Positions 1-11,636 of a DNA stretch of 64,000 nt are shown piece by piece. The notes under the pieces were generated by a model. The model did no database searches. It saw only the letters and a list, made by a program, of their open reading frames with translations, and had not been told where the DNA came from. Every line of letters begins with the position of its first letter. Position 1 is the stretch's first letter. The position numbers and the translations under genes were made by a program. Source of the DNA: Epiperipatus broadwayi (Eukaryota; Onychophora; Udeonychophora; Euonychophora; Peripatidae); contig JAQFVV010012499.1 in the NCBI GenBank assembly GCA_028023455.1, positions 1,620,584-1,684,583 on the forward strand, read 5' to 3'.

Positions 1-666
1 TCAAGTACTTTTACTTAATAACTTTAATCAATATCAGATAATAATTCATATTTGAACTTGATTGGTTTTTTTATCTAAATAACTGCTAAATATTATTTAA
101 TATTGTTTAAATCTTGATTAATATTATTTTAATACTTTTCAGATCATAGTTTAATTTTATTTATTTTTTAAGCACTTCTATTTTACTATATATAAATTAA
201 TTAACAAATATTTTAAACATAAACCTATTTATTATGAGACAACTATCCACTTTTATCAATAGGAAATATATATAATTTTATAAACTTTTACTGTGATATT
301 ACTAGCTTTTATATTTTATCAAATGAAAAGTCTGCCATACTAATAGAGCTTTATTTTTATTTAAAATATCATGAGCCAATGAATTCTATACATGTTAACA
401 CATATATGAAATTCAAATTTGTATGCTTTTGATGCTGTCTTAACAATGCATAAACTAATAAAATATACCAATTCCTAGCATTACTTCATTATAAATATTT
501 ATTATGTCCAAATTGATTGAATTATAGTTGCTTATTCTGGCCACTTCAAAAATATGCAACTTAACAAATAGTAAAAATATTGATTGATAATATTATTTTG
601 TAACAATATTATTTTCATAAATACAATTTGTCCACTACTCTGAACACTTTTTAGCAAAATTGACTT
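1..666. other. A+T-rich DNA, nothing recognised
   Basis: Low-complexity A+T-rich sequence with no coding signal, no structured repeat and no RNA gene that I can see. Confidence 0.6.
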
Positions 667-806
667 ATATTCATGGACAATCTTACATTTCAATTGTCTT
701 GCATTCTTCTTCAGAGCCACTTTCATTTTAATTCTTTTAAAAAAAATAAAGTGGTGCTGAAGAAGATTGCAGGACAGTTGAAACATAAGATTGTGCATGA
801 ATATAG
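667..806. repeat. Foldback hairpin, about 59-bp arms
   Basis: Positions 667-725 and 748-806 are imperfect reverse complements of each other around a short A/T-rich centre (about 22 bases). Both arms carry recognisable blocks such as CTTCTTCAG / CTGAAGAAG and CATGGACAATCTTA / TAAGATTGTGCATG. The structure could be a small foldback MITE or a recent inverted duplication. A transcribed hairpin is possible, but nothing shows transcription. Confidence 0.7.
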
Positions 807-1399
807 GTTAATAAGAGGTCTTTTCTAAAAAGTATTCAAAGTAGTGGGGAAATTGTATTTATATAAGACATTGGAGCAAAATAAAGAAAGTAGTGAATAT
901 GGTAATATTTCTGAATATTATTTTTCCTTTAAATTATGTTCTACAATATCTTATAGAGGTTTATTTCATTAATATGAAAAGTTACATTATAACAGTCTTT
1001 CCATAAATATTGGTAAATTATTTTATATGATTATCATGAAGGTTGTGGTATCATTGACTTCATAAAATTTTTTTATAAACACCTACAAATTACCTAATTA
1101 TATTTTACTAATTAACAGTGTACATTACAAAAAATGATTATTCAACTTATTTATCGTTTCCCACTTTGTAAATGCTGTAATTAAATGATTTTTGAACAAA
1201 GGATTTTTCTCATTTTGAATTTATTGTAGTTCAGTAAAGACAATAAGTCAACGTGCAAAGTAGAAATCAAACACATTGAATTTAAATGAATTAATAAAAT
1301 AAAATTAACAAATTAGGGACAGAAAAAATATATTTAATTTGATTAACCATAATAGAACAAAATACACTTAAATGTAATTTACCTAAATAAAATTAATCA
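807..1399. other. A+T-rich DNA, nothing recognised
   Basis: No coding potential or repeat structure seen. Confidence 0.55.
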
Positions 1400-2024
1400 G
1401 ATGAAATCCAGACTTTTAATAAATACAGTACTAACATTGTTCAGAAAATGAAGTTATCTAGTGAAAGCCAAAAAATCAATGAATGAAAAAGATTGGTGCA
1501 TCAAAATCCATATCTACTACTTGCTTAACCAATATTCCCAGAATAATTTTTAGCCTATGGCTTTCATCAGTGAGAAGTCTTGGATCTGAAAGCATTGCAC
1601 CTAGGTCTTTGAATCTAATGCAGCTCTCCAGCAGCCACCTATTATGTTTTTAGTTAACAATAAAGCTATGAACCCAAACTGAACACACAATAATATTTTC
1701 AAACCAAGTTAACATATAAAATCCAGACTTTCAATAAATACAGTAGTAACATTCTCCATATAATGTTCTATTCTAGGAAAAGTCAGAGAAATTAATGGAA
1801 TCTAGAAGATTAGTGCATCAATTCCCTATATGCTACCAACTCATCCAATATCGCCAGATAAGTGTTGAGCATATGGTTTTGTAGAAGAAGTGTAGATATG
1901 TGTCCACTATATCTAGATCTATGAATCTAATGCATCTCTTCAGCAGCCACAAATTACTTTTTAATTAACTATAAAACTATTGGCCTAAACTGAAAACACA
2001 ATAATGCTTTCAAACCAAGTAACA
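1400..2024 (+). repeat. Tandem dimer of a dispersed repeat, unit about 310 bp
   Basis: Two diverged head-to-tail units, roughly 1400-1715 and 1716-2024. Both share the blocks AATCCAGACTTT..AATAAATACAGTA, a GTGCATCAA..CCNTAT block, GAATCTAATGCA, CAGCAGCCAC and TTTCAAACCAAGT. Part of the unit recurs inverted at 26045-26285, and related fragments occur near 43870-44010 and 50603-50695. It is therefore a dispersed family found here as a dimer. I see no pol III promoter boxes and no coding sequence, so I cannot say whether it is a SINE or part of a larger element. Confidence 0.7.
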
Positions 2025-3042
2025 GATTATATAAGCATAAGAAATAGTGTTGATCTGAATTTAAATTGACTTTCAAGAAAACAAATTCAAGGAATAATAA
2101 TGAGATTAGAAAATTATGCTATAGTTTTTGCAAATCATAAAGCTTAATTAGACAAAGTGAATCAGATAATTATAAAATCTAAAATTAGTAATGCTTAGAC
2201 ACCTTTCTCTCTCAATATTGGAGCCATAACTTTTATTTTATTTTTCTAGTCCTACATTCCAATTTCTATCAGTCACAGGGAGTCTTATCCTACTGTCTCC
2301 AAATTAATAAAGTAACGGTGAACCATTAGTTCATTGGGTTTATATTATCTAATATCATTCATTAAAAAATATTAGTATCCCTACCCCCACAAAAAAAGTT
2401 TTTAAATTGTTTTAATATTATTTTCTCCTCTTTCTTTTTTTTATATTAATGATTGCAATACTTTATATATATATCATTTCTTTTGTTATTTTTAATGAAT
2501 TATTTTTTCTAGTAATTAAATTCTATATTTTCGGCATCTACTTCCCTCATTGTTGATGCAAATTATAATATGAAAATGTAATTTTATTTTTTATGACTTA
2601 TATTAAACTACAAGTAAAAACAAATTTATAAAAATGTAAATTATACTTGATATCGTTAATAAATTTACAATAAAACGAATAGATTTTTTTTTTTTTTTGG
2701 ATTAACTCTTATTTCCATGTTTTGAATTCTTTAAAATGTTTGAAATTGATTATTTACATTTTAAAAATAAATCTTATTCTTGAATGTTAGTCGACATATT
2801 AGTACAATATAAATCCTTAATTTTAATATAAAAGTCATTTTAAAGGAGATTAGTTCCAGTTACTTAGTTATTGGTTTGGTTTTTTGCTTTACTGCCATTA
2901 AATTTTATATTTTAAAAGTAGATTAAATATTATTTTATATAATCAGTTTTAGATATTTATTCTGAATACAATTCACAATAAAATCATAAAAAATATTAAA
3001 ATAAAAATCATGATATAAAGGGGTAGTTTATATATACATATT
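2025..3042. other. A+T-rich DNA, nothing recognised
   Basis: Poly(A)/poly(T)-rich spacer. No gene, RNA or structured repeat could be supported. Confidence 0.55.
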
Positions 3043-4197
3043 GTAACAGGATGAGGGGTGACAAAAGAAAGAGGGAACACATCCTACTATTATCAGACCT
3101 AGAATCTTCGAGTAGGATGCTAGCAATGGCATGATTAAATGCTTAGTCCATGACTACAACCACTTTCAAGCATACTAGCTCAATATTTAATAATATTATT
3201 TAGATGCAGTTTAGACAAGTTTATCCTCATCTCACCATCCTTTCAGGCCCCATCACACCACATTATTTGAACTCAGGGAGAATTCACAATCATCTCTCTT
3301 CAGGGTTGGACTTACCTAACTTACAAACAAATGTGCCTATATATAAGCAAAGATCAATGCATATTTACCACTAGAATATTCCAAACATTAGTATATGCAT
3401 GAAGAGTAGTGTGTGGGTATAATTGATTAATATGAATGTAGACAGTATAATTCTTTAGTGCTGTGTGAATATTATAGATATACCTATTTACATAGTAGTG
3501 TAAGTGCACAATGATGATGACTAAGTAGAGAACAGATTGATTTCAACAACTCAGTGACATTTATTAAACAACAAATAATATATAAAGAATTAATATTTAC
3601 ATGTAGAATGGTGAGATAGCAAGGATGGCTTTTTATCACATTGAAAGCTTAATGCAATAAATTTCTCCTTCCCAAAACCCATGCCTTGGAAATCTTTATT
3701 TACAAGAAAAAAAAAAAACAATTCAGAACAACATATGTACAAAACTAAATAAGTTTTCACATAATATGTATAATGAAAAATTAATAATTCAACAATCATG
3801 AATCTATCTTACTAATGACATTATTCATAAATCACATTTGATTCAATATAGATGTATTTCTATCTGGTTCTTGAATGAATGACCCTCCATATATATGTAA
3901 GTTAAAACAAATTAATGAAAACGAAAAAGCCATTCATTTGAAGTGATTAATTATGCATTTAGGGAAAATATCTATATGTTTTAATAAAAACTAATAATAA
4001 GTAATGCAATTCTGTTTAGTCTAAAGTGTGCAATTAATATTGGATAAGTCAAAATCTTTTTCAATATCATTTTAAAAAAGCAGTGTCAAACTTTTGAAAG
4101 GCCCTGTGAATTTAAACTTTATTTAATATCATAAGCCTTATCTTATTTTAATTCTTTCCCATCTCTATACTCAAAATGAATGCTCCCATTTCTGAAA
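3043..4197 (+). mobile_element. 1.15-kb dispersed repeat, copy 1 (uninterrupted)
   Basis: This matches 11637-12161 joined to 13478-14092. Shared landmarks, in order, are AGAAAGAGGGA, AATGCTTAGTCCATGACTA, CTTTCAGGCCCC, CTTACCTAACTTACAA, a CCTATATATAAG TATA-like box near 3340, TTTAGTGCTGTGTG, ATTGATTTCAACAACTCA and, after the point where copy 2 is interrupted, GATAGCAAGGATGGCTTT and CCATGCCTTGG. The left edge TTGTAACAGG adjoins a short TA-rich tract. The TATA-like box and TGTAAC start are compatible with an LTR, but no matching right terminus was found. The class is unassigned. The copy is useful as the empty-site reference for the insertion in copy 2. Confidence 0.75.
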
Positions 4198-5879
4198 TGT
4201 AAATAACCAAATGTGAAAATGAAGTTTAACAAAAATAAAAAGGTTTAAAATTACAAATAAGTAAAATAAAAAAAATTACAAATAAGTAAAATAAAAAAAA
4301 TTACACAAAAAAAAACAACAACATAATTTTCTTAACATAAGCAAGCATTGTCCACTGTTGAATTTTGATACCAAATCTCTGGATGTGATATACTTGTCCA
4401 TTCACTCAGTTTACATGTATGCTTTCCAAGATAGTAAATCATAGGCACTATCCAGTTGTTTCTTTAGAACACATGGTAAAAATCCACTGAATATTGATGT
4501 TCCCTGTCATTTAATGAGATAGACATTTTGCACAGACTATCACATTTCTAATGGCATGGAAGTTGATGTTGGTCACCTACAATATATTTCTCTCCTAGAC
4601 AGACCACATTGCAGAATCTTCTTTAACATTTACAATTATTTATATAATAGCTTCTGTGCCTTGGAAACTGGCATGAGGAAACTATCAAGTCACTTCTGAT
4701 GGTTTCAAATTGCTCTTTCTTTCCTTTCTCAATAATTTCTTTCTCTAAATTTATCATGGTATATTTAAACTATTTAAGTTATTTCTATCACTTATGCATC
4801 CAAGTTTTTGTTTACATAAGTTTCTAAAATTAGTTCTTATTCTGCCTGACAAACTTTTTTTTTAATGTCAAACACCAGAATCCATCTTGTTTCTTATTTT
4901 TTTTTAGCAAACATAATTGTTGAGAAGTTTTCTTTTTCTCATACAGACTATTCAATTGTTAAAGAAAAAGTGAGAATTATGTGATGGCTTTTCATTTCCT
5001 GTGCTCATTGTGGCAGATCTACAAATATTCATTAAAGTTTTTTTTTGTTTTCTGTTTACAAATTTGGTCACCTGGCAACAAGTTTGACATCAGATCATTA
5101 ACCTTTTAGCTTAATCTTTGCTTACATAAGTCTTCCAAGTCAGATTATTAAGAAATTTTGATGTTAGTGATATTAGACATATGTGTGTATTTATTAATAT
5201 TTACTGCTTTAAAGATGTAAAGACAAAAAAATCCCTCAAATAATAAAATAAAAATAGTAGTTTGTTTGGCATAATATTTGTGCATGTTTATATATATGTT
5301 TAGTATAGGTATATATATATAGGATAGATTATTTGGTTACCAGTTGGTTTGATTTAAGATGTTGGAGAAATTAAAGCAGTTTTGTTTATTGGTTGTAAGC
5401 CATCCTTACAACACACCCTTACAGGGTGAAAATTTTAATCTACATTTAAATTCTAACACAAGTATGTTAGTGGGCTAAGAATGTATGATTATTTGGGGCT
5501 TGGTAAAGAGTTGTTATGCCTATTTATTATCTGTCTCATTTTTTTGGATGATTTGAAATTTAATCATCTCCCTTATAGCTAGGTTATATCACTGATAGTG
5601 CACATTATACTTAGTGCTCTGATGGTTTTGAAATTGACACTTAACTGGGAATGGGTCTCTGTCACAGATGGGATATAAAATTATTTACTAGCCTTCTTCT
5701 TGCCCCTATAAGACTTAATGGATTCATGAAGGTCTAGCTAAATATCAGGGTACCCATTAGTAGGTATGAATTGACTCCTATGTTCTAGTTTGTCTCAAGG
5801 TATCCCAATGATTGTGTTTGAACATTACTTGGAGAATAGCCTCATAAAACCTAATGTCCCTAGTCCTGTATATATATAT
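4198..5879. other. A+T-rich DNA with a short 28-bp tandem repeat
   Basis: About 4246-4310 holds two to three copies of a 28-bp unit containing TTACAAATAAGTAAAATAAA. The remainder, including the slightly less A+T-rich 5330-5860, shows no gene or repeat that I can place. Confidence 0.5.
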
Positions 5880-7989
5880 ATTATAACGATCCAAACGAAG
5901 TGGGAGATCGCATCGCACCGCACCGCACTACCAAAGGGCGCCATCTAGGCATTTGAGCCTAGAAAAATTTATAAAGTAGGCAGATACGCACTGTTAGGAT
6001 TCCACTTTATTTACATATTTAGATCGTTAGCCCATTGTCACTAGCTCAGCGGAGACGCCGAGATAAAAATCTATAAATTTTATATCTTAAATATAAAAGA
6101 ATAAAATAATAAAAGCCACTGCCAGAAATTAACACAGAAAAATATTTATTTACGCACATATAAAATCATTCTAAATTCGAGGAATAAGTTTAACATTTAG
6201 ATTTTTATCTTAATTTTTAATTTTACATTTAAAATAGCTTGCTATAATGTTTAATATTTTATTTAGAGGGTCGAGTATGAATGGACTACATAGGTCTGCA
6301 TTTGAAAGGAAAATATTCTTCCCTGATTTAACCTTAGGCAACAAATTTCGCAATCAACTGGCGCCAATCCATCTGATACATTCATGTATTCAATGTAGCA
6401 TGATACGACAACACAAAATACTATATTGTCAGGAATGTACATCTGAACAATAAGTAGAAATAGAGAAGACATTGACTCTCCACCAACAGGAATGTGACAT
6501 CTGTGGGAAAGTAGATCAATAAACTAAAAACTCCATAGGAATGGACTGCGGTCTTCTGCCGACTTACAAACCCATCCATAGGCAAACAGAGGGTGTGTGG
6601 CGTATATCTATAATCCTGCCCGTAGCGGATCTCATACTACATCTACTAATTACACAAATATATCCAATCCATTGAACCAATTCAACTACGAAATGAATAA
6701 CCTAAGATTACCCTCCCTTAATACAACTTTACAAAACTATATAGCCATTCGCACCCGACTTAATTTTAACATTTATATACGTTCGCACAGATTTATTTAA
6801 AAATGTTGGGTATAGATCGATTACACAGATTCCACGGTCAAAAACATTTCAAAATAAACATAAACGATCAAAATACAAAATTATTGATACCGACAATCGC
6901 AGAGGGAAACTTATAAGTAACCCAATAGTATTCACCATAAGATACTTGCGTTGTCACCAATAACTTAAAAGACATCCGAATAAATACATTTTAGATACTC
7001 ACCGTAAGGTATCATTATTTATCGAATGTCTATATATTTTGATCAAATATGAAAACCAAAATATAATTAACCGCAAACGAATCCATGCAAGCGTCTATAA
7101 ACAACTTAAATTTCATACATTTAAAATTTAAACAATAAATAATTTATACAATTAAAATAAATGGAAATGATTTTTTTATCAATAACAAACATATAAAATT
7201 AAACATCAATTGATTTTAAACTTAAAGGTCAAATAGAAACTCCATTTTAACATTTAAATTGCTTTCACGAAAGTTCTTAATTATTTAAAAAAAATTTTAA
7301 GTTCATTGTTAACAGCTTACGGAAGAAGAGTCCAGGTTCTTGTTTTTCCACGGAGTCCTTGTTTGAAACCCGGTCAGATGTTCTGGAGGTAGCATTAGCT
7401 GGTTCCTTTCGGTATCACAATCAGTTCATTTTTTAAAATAGAGAGAGAGTGTGTGATATTGCGTCTCTATCACCACTCTCAAAACAAACAGCTGGAACTG
7501 CCCAATACTCAATATTTCTCCTTTTTATATTATCCACATGGATTCAAACAACAAAACGTCACCAATCTGTTTTTTTCATTATGGTCCAGGCCAAGGCTTA
7601 GTGCTTCCATTTGTCAAGCTAAAATCTCTTTCTTCTCTTATCTAACTTTCCATCTGACTTTTTAATTAAACAGCTTTTAGATAATTAATAAACAATCATT
7701 TCCTTTTATAGATTACAGGAATTAATTAATACCTGTTTTTATTTTAACTTACGTTATTTTTTTATTAAAATATTTTTATATTTCAATCTTGTATTTTTTT
7801 ATTTAAAAAAAATACATTCAAATACTTTTTTTTTTTTTGTTTATGAAAAAAAAAAATAAAAATTTAACATCTGTGCGAATGTATACATGTTTAACAATGT
7901 TTTAATTTTAGCATTTAGTTTTTTACTTTTATTTGCGAACTTTTAAGTTTTTATTTTAAATTAATGTAACGACATATTTATATATCGTT

Positions 7990-7994
<5 letters not shown>
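5880..7994 (+). mobile_element. Unassigned 2.1-kb inverted-terminal element, copy A
   Basis: The left end reads ATTATAACGAT and the right end, reverse-complemented, ATTGTAACGAT. Both ends adjoin (AT)n. Copy B (19172-21321, opposite strand) matches along its length: a hairpin about 65 bp inside the left end (CTAGGC..GCCTAG here), a TTTATAAAGT TATA-like box, CACTAGCTCA, a GAGTATGAATG coding start region and a CAGGAATGTACATCTGAACA block. A third right-half match is weaker. The right end also holds its own TGTAACGA..TCGTTACA hairpin (7965-7992). The TG..CA-like ends would fit a solo LTR; inverted termini plus an internal frame would fit a DNA transposon. I do not recognise the family. Confidence 0.6.
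6247..6606 (+). pseudogene. Degraded coding patch of element A
   Basis: A frame opens at 6247, with a second Met codon in the conserved block near 6277, and stops at 6453. Beyond the stop, similarity to copy B continues through a Gln-Glu-Cys-rich stretch (QEC..SEQ here, QECASEQ in copy B), then QQECDIC and a CGGTCTTCTGCCG block. Conservation between two diverged copies suggests that this part once encoded protein. Stops and frameshifts show that it is dead. The Cys pairs hint at a metal-binding segment, but I recognise no domain. Its position about 370 bp from the left end of the element suits the first exon or N-terminus of an element protein. Confidence 0.4.

Positions 7995-8028
<34 letters not shown>
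7995..8028. repeat. (AT)n microsatellite
   Basis: An uninterrupted AT dinucleotide run abutting the right end of element A. A shorter TA run abuts the left end (about 5870-5880), so the element sits inside an (AT)n tract. Confidence 0.95.
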
Positions 8029-8032
<4 letters not shown>

Positions 8033-8179
8033 TACATTGCACCTGTTGCTTTATTTCTATGTGGTGTAATCTCCTTCACCTATGTTCTTTGTTAGAAGGT
8101 TACCCCTTTTTCATTTCAGCTGTATGTTATTACAAATTATTGTTAGCAGCCATCATAAGGCTTTAAAATGTGGGCATTA

Positions 8180-8345
8180 TACATGCCTTGCAGCTCTACT
8201 TGGTTTCACCCAAAATGCATTAGGACCCACCTGCTTGATGATGGTATATGGACCTTCATTTGTTATAGAATTTCAATTATTTACTTCCCTATGGTTTACT
8301 GGGGTGTGGAGTTTTCATCAACACTCTGTCTCCAATTTTAAATTC
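8180..8345 (-). pseudogene. Integrase C-terminal tail (GPY/F module) remnant
   Basis: Two adjacent pieces on the minus strand read HEFKIGDRVLMKTPHPSKP (about 8345-8286) and, after a stop and frameshift, GPYTIIKQVGPNAFWVKPS (about 8254-8196). In Ty3/gypsy integrases the 'F..GD.V' segment precedes the GPY/F module 'GPY.I..V.PN.F.V' with just this spacing. The module lies at the end of Pol, which places the 3' end of the element to the left. The frame is broken and non-functional. Confidence 0.6.
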
Positions 8346-8824
8346 ATGGGTGAACCTTTTTATATTTCAGTTTCTATAATTTGCCTTGTGGTAAGTCACT
8401 CTTGAGCTTTTAATATACTCTTTTTTATTAATAGTGAGTTTTGTGGCTATAGGATTGTATTCATTATAACTATTACTATTTGATGCATTCCATATGGGAA
8501 TATCAAATAATTTTATAAATCAGTCTAACTTTTGTTAGATTATAGCTTATGTTCAGTTGAGTCACTTAGTGGATTCATAATCCATGTGTAGAGATGATAA
8601 TTAACAACTAAAATTTGATGCAACATGCAGATGTTTCCATCTATGACATAATACCTTTGGGAAGCCCCTTCCTTCTGTCAGTTCTGGTGTTATTGTCCAA
8701 ATTTCTCCATGTACATATGTATTCACTCTTTTCCTATACCATTATAGTGGGCTCAATTACTGTTCATAGTCTGTCTTCATGTTCCAATGGTCACAGCCTT
8801 TGAAGGTCTTTCCCTAATGTGTGT

Positions 8825-9172
8825 TTATCCTTTTCCAGCTCTATCCTTAATGTGTTTAATGAATGTGAAGAAAACCTCACAGGCATTACATAGCTTATGG
8901 AACATGTGGCCTTTTTGTTTAAGGGATTGTACTATGGTTCTCTCTATCATTATGTGATAATCTTCCACATTCGGATAATTTTCTGGATTATGGAAAGATT
9001 TCAACTGCCATAATACATAACTGATATAATTAAATGTATTAATTTCACCTATATTTCTAAAATTGGTACTTTTGAAGTGGTAGCTTTCTCCTAAAATAGT
9101 CATTTGGGGTAGCAACAACTTATTTTTGATAATGCCATTGCATTCATTGAGTTTTGAGTTGAGAGCCAACAT
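8825..9172 (-). other. Unassigned open frame inside the gypsy-like remnant
   Basis: A 115-codon open stretch on the minus strand between the integrase tail and the possible protease stretch. It has a CNAC Cys pair and a Lys-rich end (KQKGHMFHKLCNACEVF). By position it should fall in pol, but I cannot align it with reverse transcriptase, RNase H or the integrase zinc finger. It may be decayed pol or chance. Confidence 0.25.
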
Positions 9173-10087
9173 TAGGCTTAAGGTAATGATTGCTCAAGTC
9201 ACTCTTGGTTTTTTGGCTGAGTAGTTTGGTTAATTCTATGGTATGGTGTCATTATATGAGGATTGACATCACCTTGATAAATCTTTGGTATCACCACTTC
9301 TAAATTAGGTAGAGGGAATGAGTCTCTATTTCATCTTCAGATGACCATATATCCAACCAGTGAACAATCAGGACCAAGCAAGACTTCAGCACTGAAGAAA
9401 CAACTTGTACTTTGAGAGGATTCAAAAATGAAACCAGAAAAATCCATTTGTAAGATAATAGATTCCCAATGTTTACCTGAACTGTGAATGATAATCTCAC
9501 CATTCCCTTCACAGATAGAAGACAAATATCTGATGGATAAACATGTTGAACTAGGTGAAAAGCTGATGGGTTGACGAAAGTACCAAGTTTAACTTTATTC
9601 CCTGCACTCCATAATTCTTCTAAAAATCATTTGCAAGCTTCATGATCATCCAAGGTATCCTTTGAGCTTCCACCAGAATTACATTATAATAAATTGCCTG
9701 TTTACCATAAATTAAAAACAGCCAATATCACTATCAGATAACTCCAAAATTGCAACATCATTCTCAATATACAAGTAATGTTGATTACAGGCAACATACT
9801 AGGTACACCAAGGACAAGGTTTATTCAGTAAGATATCATTTCCATCTTCCAGTGTAATTTCTTTATCTGCTTCATTGTCAAATGCTGTGGTGGTTGCTAC
9901 AATGTTGTCCCCTTTGTGTTTTATTTCTATGGAATTTTATTGGAGGTATCAACATTCAGACATCTGTATTAGTTGCCTTTTTGTTACTTATTGAGTAGCT
10001 GGATGGATCCAGGTCCATTGTGCCTGAACAACTAAGATATACTCACTCAGTTGAGATTCAATAATTTCAAATCTTTGGGTGGTGGCC

Positions 10088-11149
10088 TCAGCTATGCATC
10101 AGCTCTTGCCATAAAGTTTCTACTTCTGCATATTGTCTGGTTAAGAATTGGTCCAATGTCATATGGATGGTATGTTGTTCCTCCTGGACTTCATGTTCCT
10201 GCCTCCCTTGGTTTGCTATTATCTTTTCTTTGAAAGGTTCATGAGTATGATAGACCATTTTGAATTCTGTATCTAGCTGGGCAGAAATACCATCTGTAAA
10301 TCTTGTATATTGCTCATGATACTGTATATTCCTTTCATCCATTTTTTTTCTCATTCCTTCCATTTTATGTTTCAGTTCAGCACTCCTTTTCTGAACATTT
10401 TCCAACCCTAGATATAGTTTCTGCATGCTCTCTGTCAGTTTATTTTCAACTCCCTCAATTTCCACCTTCATTCATGCTTCAACACTATTTGCATCCTCTT
10501 TCAAATCTTCACTCAAATGACATGTTTTCTTTCAGTTTTTTCCATTTTGCGAACATCATTCCTAGTTGCCATATTCTTTAACTTACTATTTATATCTTCC
10601 ATCATGGAATCCATCTTACCACTTACATTAGAATTTATTTTTGTTTCCATGCTACTTATATTTGATTCCATGCTAGCATTTATTCTTGTCTCCAAACTGT
10701 TCATGTTTTCTTTCACCTCTTCCTTAACACTGTTCATATTTTCCTTAATACTCATCTTTCTCTTCATGTTACTGCTCATATGTAACTTAATACTATTCAT
10801 CTTTGCCTCCATGATACTGTTCCTATCTTCCTTAATGGAATCCATTTTAGCTATCACCACTTGGAACCTATGGTGCATGGTTGTCACAATTTCAGTAGTT
10901 TGAGCTACTTCAATTCCTGGTGCTTGAGTAACTACATTGGTGAGGATTTGTGAAACTATTTGGCTCTGCCTCTGTTTCTGTGGAGATTGGTTTACTTCTA
11001 TTGTAGATCCCCCAGGAGTTGTAATTGGTGAATACCCTCCCCATTATTACCATTGGTATATTTCCCATTTCATCACCACTAGTATCGTGTGTTTCTTCCA
11101 TGCACTCTATGATTTTGTTCACCAACATTGTTTCTTTTCTAAGTAACAT
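10088..11149 (-). pseudogene. Gag-like coiled-coil protein remnant
   Basis: On the minus strand an open frame runs with few breaks: about 11149-10910 (N-terminal part, acidic, Met-rich), a frame shift, a Gln/Thr-rich stretch read through about 11020-10890, then 10887-10513 with regularly spaced Met-Asn-Ser repeats (MNSIK, ENMNS, METKINS) and 10471-10088 with heptad-like Glu/Lys/Leu. Length, charge and predicted coiled coil resemble the N-terminal part of gypsy Gag proteins. The repetitive NMNS units look like internal amplification. No zinc knuckle was seen with confidence. It is non-functional as it stands because of at least two frame breaks. Confidence 0.45.
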
Positions 11150-11159
11150 CTATTTGTCA

Positions 11160-11240
11160 GGCAGTGGTGGTTGAGTGGTTACCACAGCTGCCTTACAAGC
11201 AGTTGTCCTGGGTCTGCAGGTTCACTTCTCGGCTGATGCT
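11160..11240 (+). tRNA. tRNA-Val(UAC)-like sequence, probably a pseudogene or SINE head
   Basis: An A-box-like TGGTTGAGTGG (11168-11178), a D stem TGGT/ACCA, and an anticodon stem GCTGC/GCAGT closing the loop CTTACAA with anticodon TAC (11094+100, i.e. 11194-11196). TCCTGGGT and a B-box-like GGTTCACTTC (11219-11228) follow in the order of a tRNA-Val. The T stem does not pair well because of about five extra bases, and the acceptor stem is poor. A working tRNA is therefore unlikely. It sits directly upstream of the minus-strand gag-like frame. Alternatives: a tRNA-derived SINE head or a tRNA pseudogene. Confidence 0.5.
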
Positions 11241-11537
11241 TTGAAACATAAAAAAGTAACTTGTATTTGGTTTTCACAAGAATAATTAGAAAGCTTGTAT
11301 TTATTTATGTCTCAAATAACTACTCCACGATGTTCCTAGCAACATCATACCATTATTTTTTTCATTTATGTGTGTGCATTTTATAGTCTATCTTTAAATC
11401 TGTGTTTTAGTTTTCCTGACTCCTCTATTTTAAGTGCAGTTGAATAGACTCTGGCCTTATGTGTTGTTAAGTAAATCCAGTATGGGTATAAGGTTCAAAG
11501 TTGAGGTTGTGGATATATATATCAAAGTTGAGGTTGT

Positions 11538-11573
<36 letters not shown>

Positions 11574-11636
11574 CCAGTCCAATGGCTGGACATCTTTAGA
11601 AACTTGTGTTTTGAGCCTCTGAGTATGGGCACCAGA
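11241..11636. repeat. Spacer with a 27-bp direct repeat and (TA)n
   Basis: About 11490-11540 has two copies of TCAAAGTTGAGGTTGTGGAT, the second running into a TA run (11540-11572). The rest of the spacer shows nothing recognisable. Confidence 0.8.

Larger units (their letters stand above)
8040..11150 (-). mobile_element. Decayed Ty3/gypsy-like LTR retroelement interior
   Basis: Read on the minus strand, the order is a coiled-coil gag-like region (11149 to about 10088), a possible zinc-knuckle/protease stretch (about 9900-9330, weak) and an integrase C-terminal tail (8345-8180). The order gag to integrase and a GPY/F-type integrase tail are characteristic of Ty3/gypsy retroelements. Multiple stops and frameshifts, and loss of any recognisable reverse transcriptase, show a long-dead, internally deleted copy. 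I could not identify its LTRs. Alternative: a retrovirus-like or other integrase-bearing element. The assignment rests on the integrase tail. Confidence 0.5.

Noticed and set aside
8082-8405. 107-codon plus-strand frame, mildly hydrophobic
   Set aside because: The antisense strand holds a recognisable integrase tail, so the plus frame is a shadow.
10051-10903. Plus-strand frames of 60-128 codons (Ser/Phe/Leu-rich)
   Set aside because: They are antisense shadows of the minus-strand coiled-coil gag-like frames.
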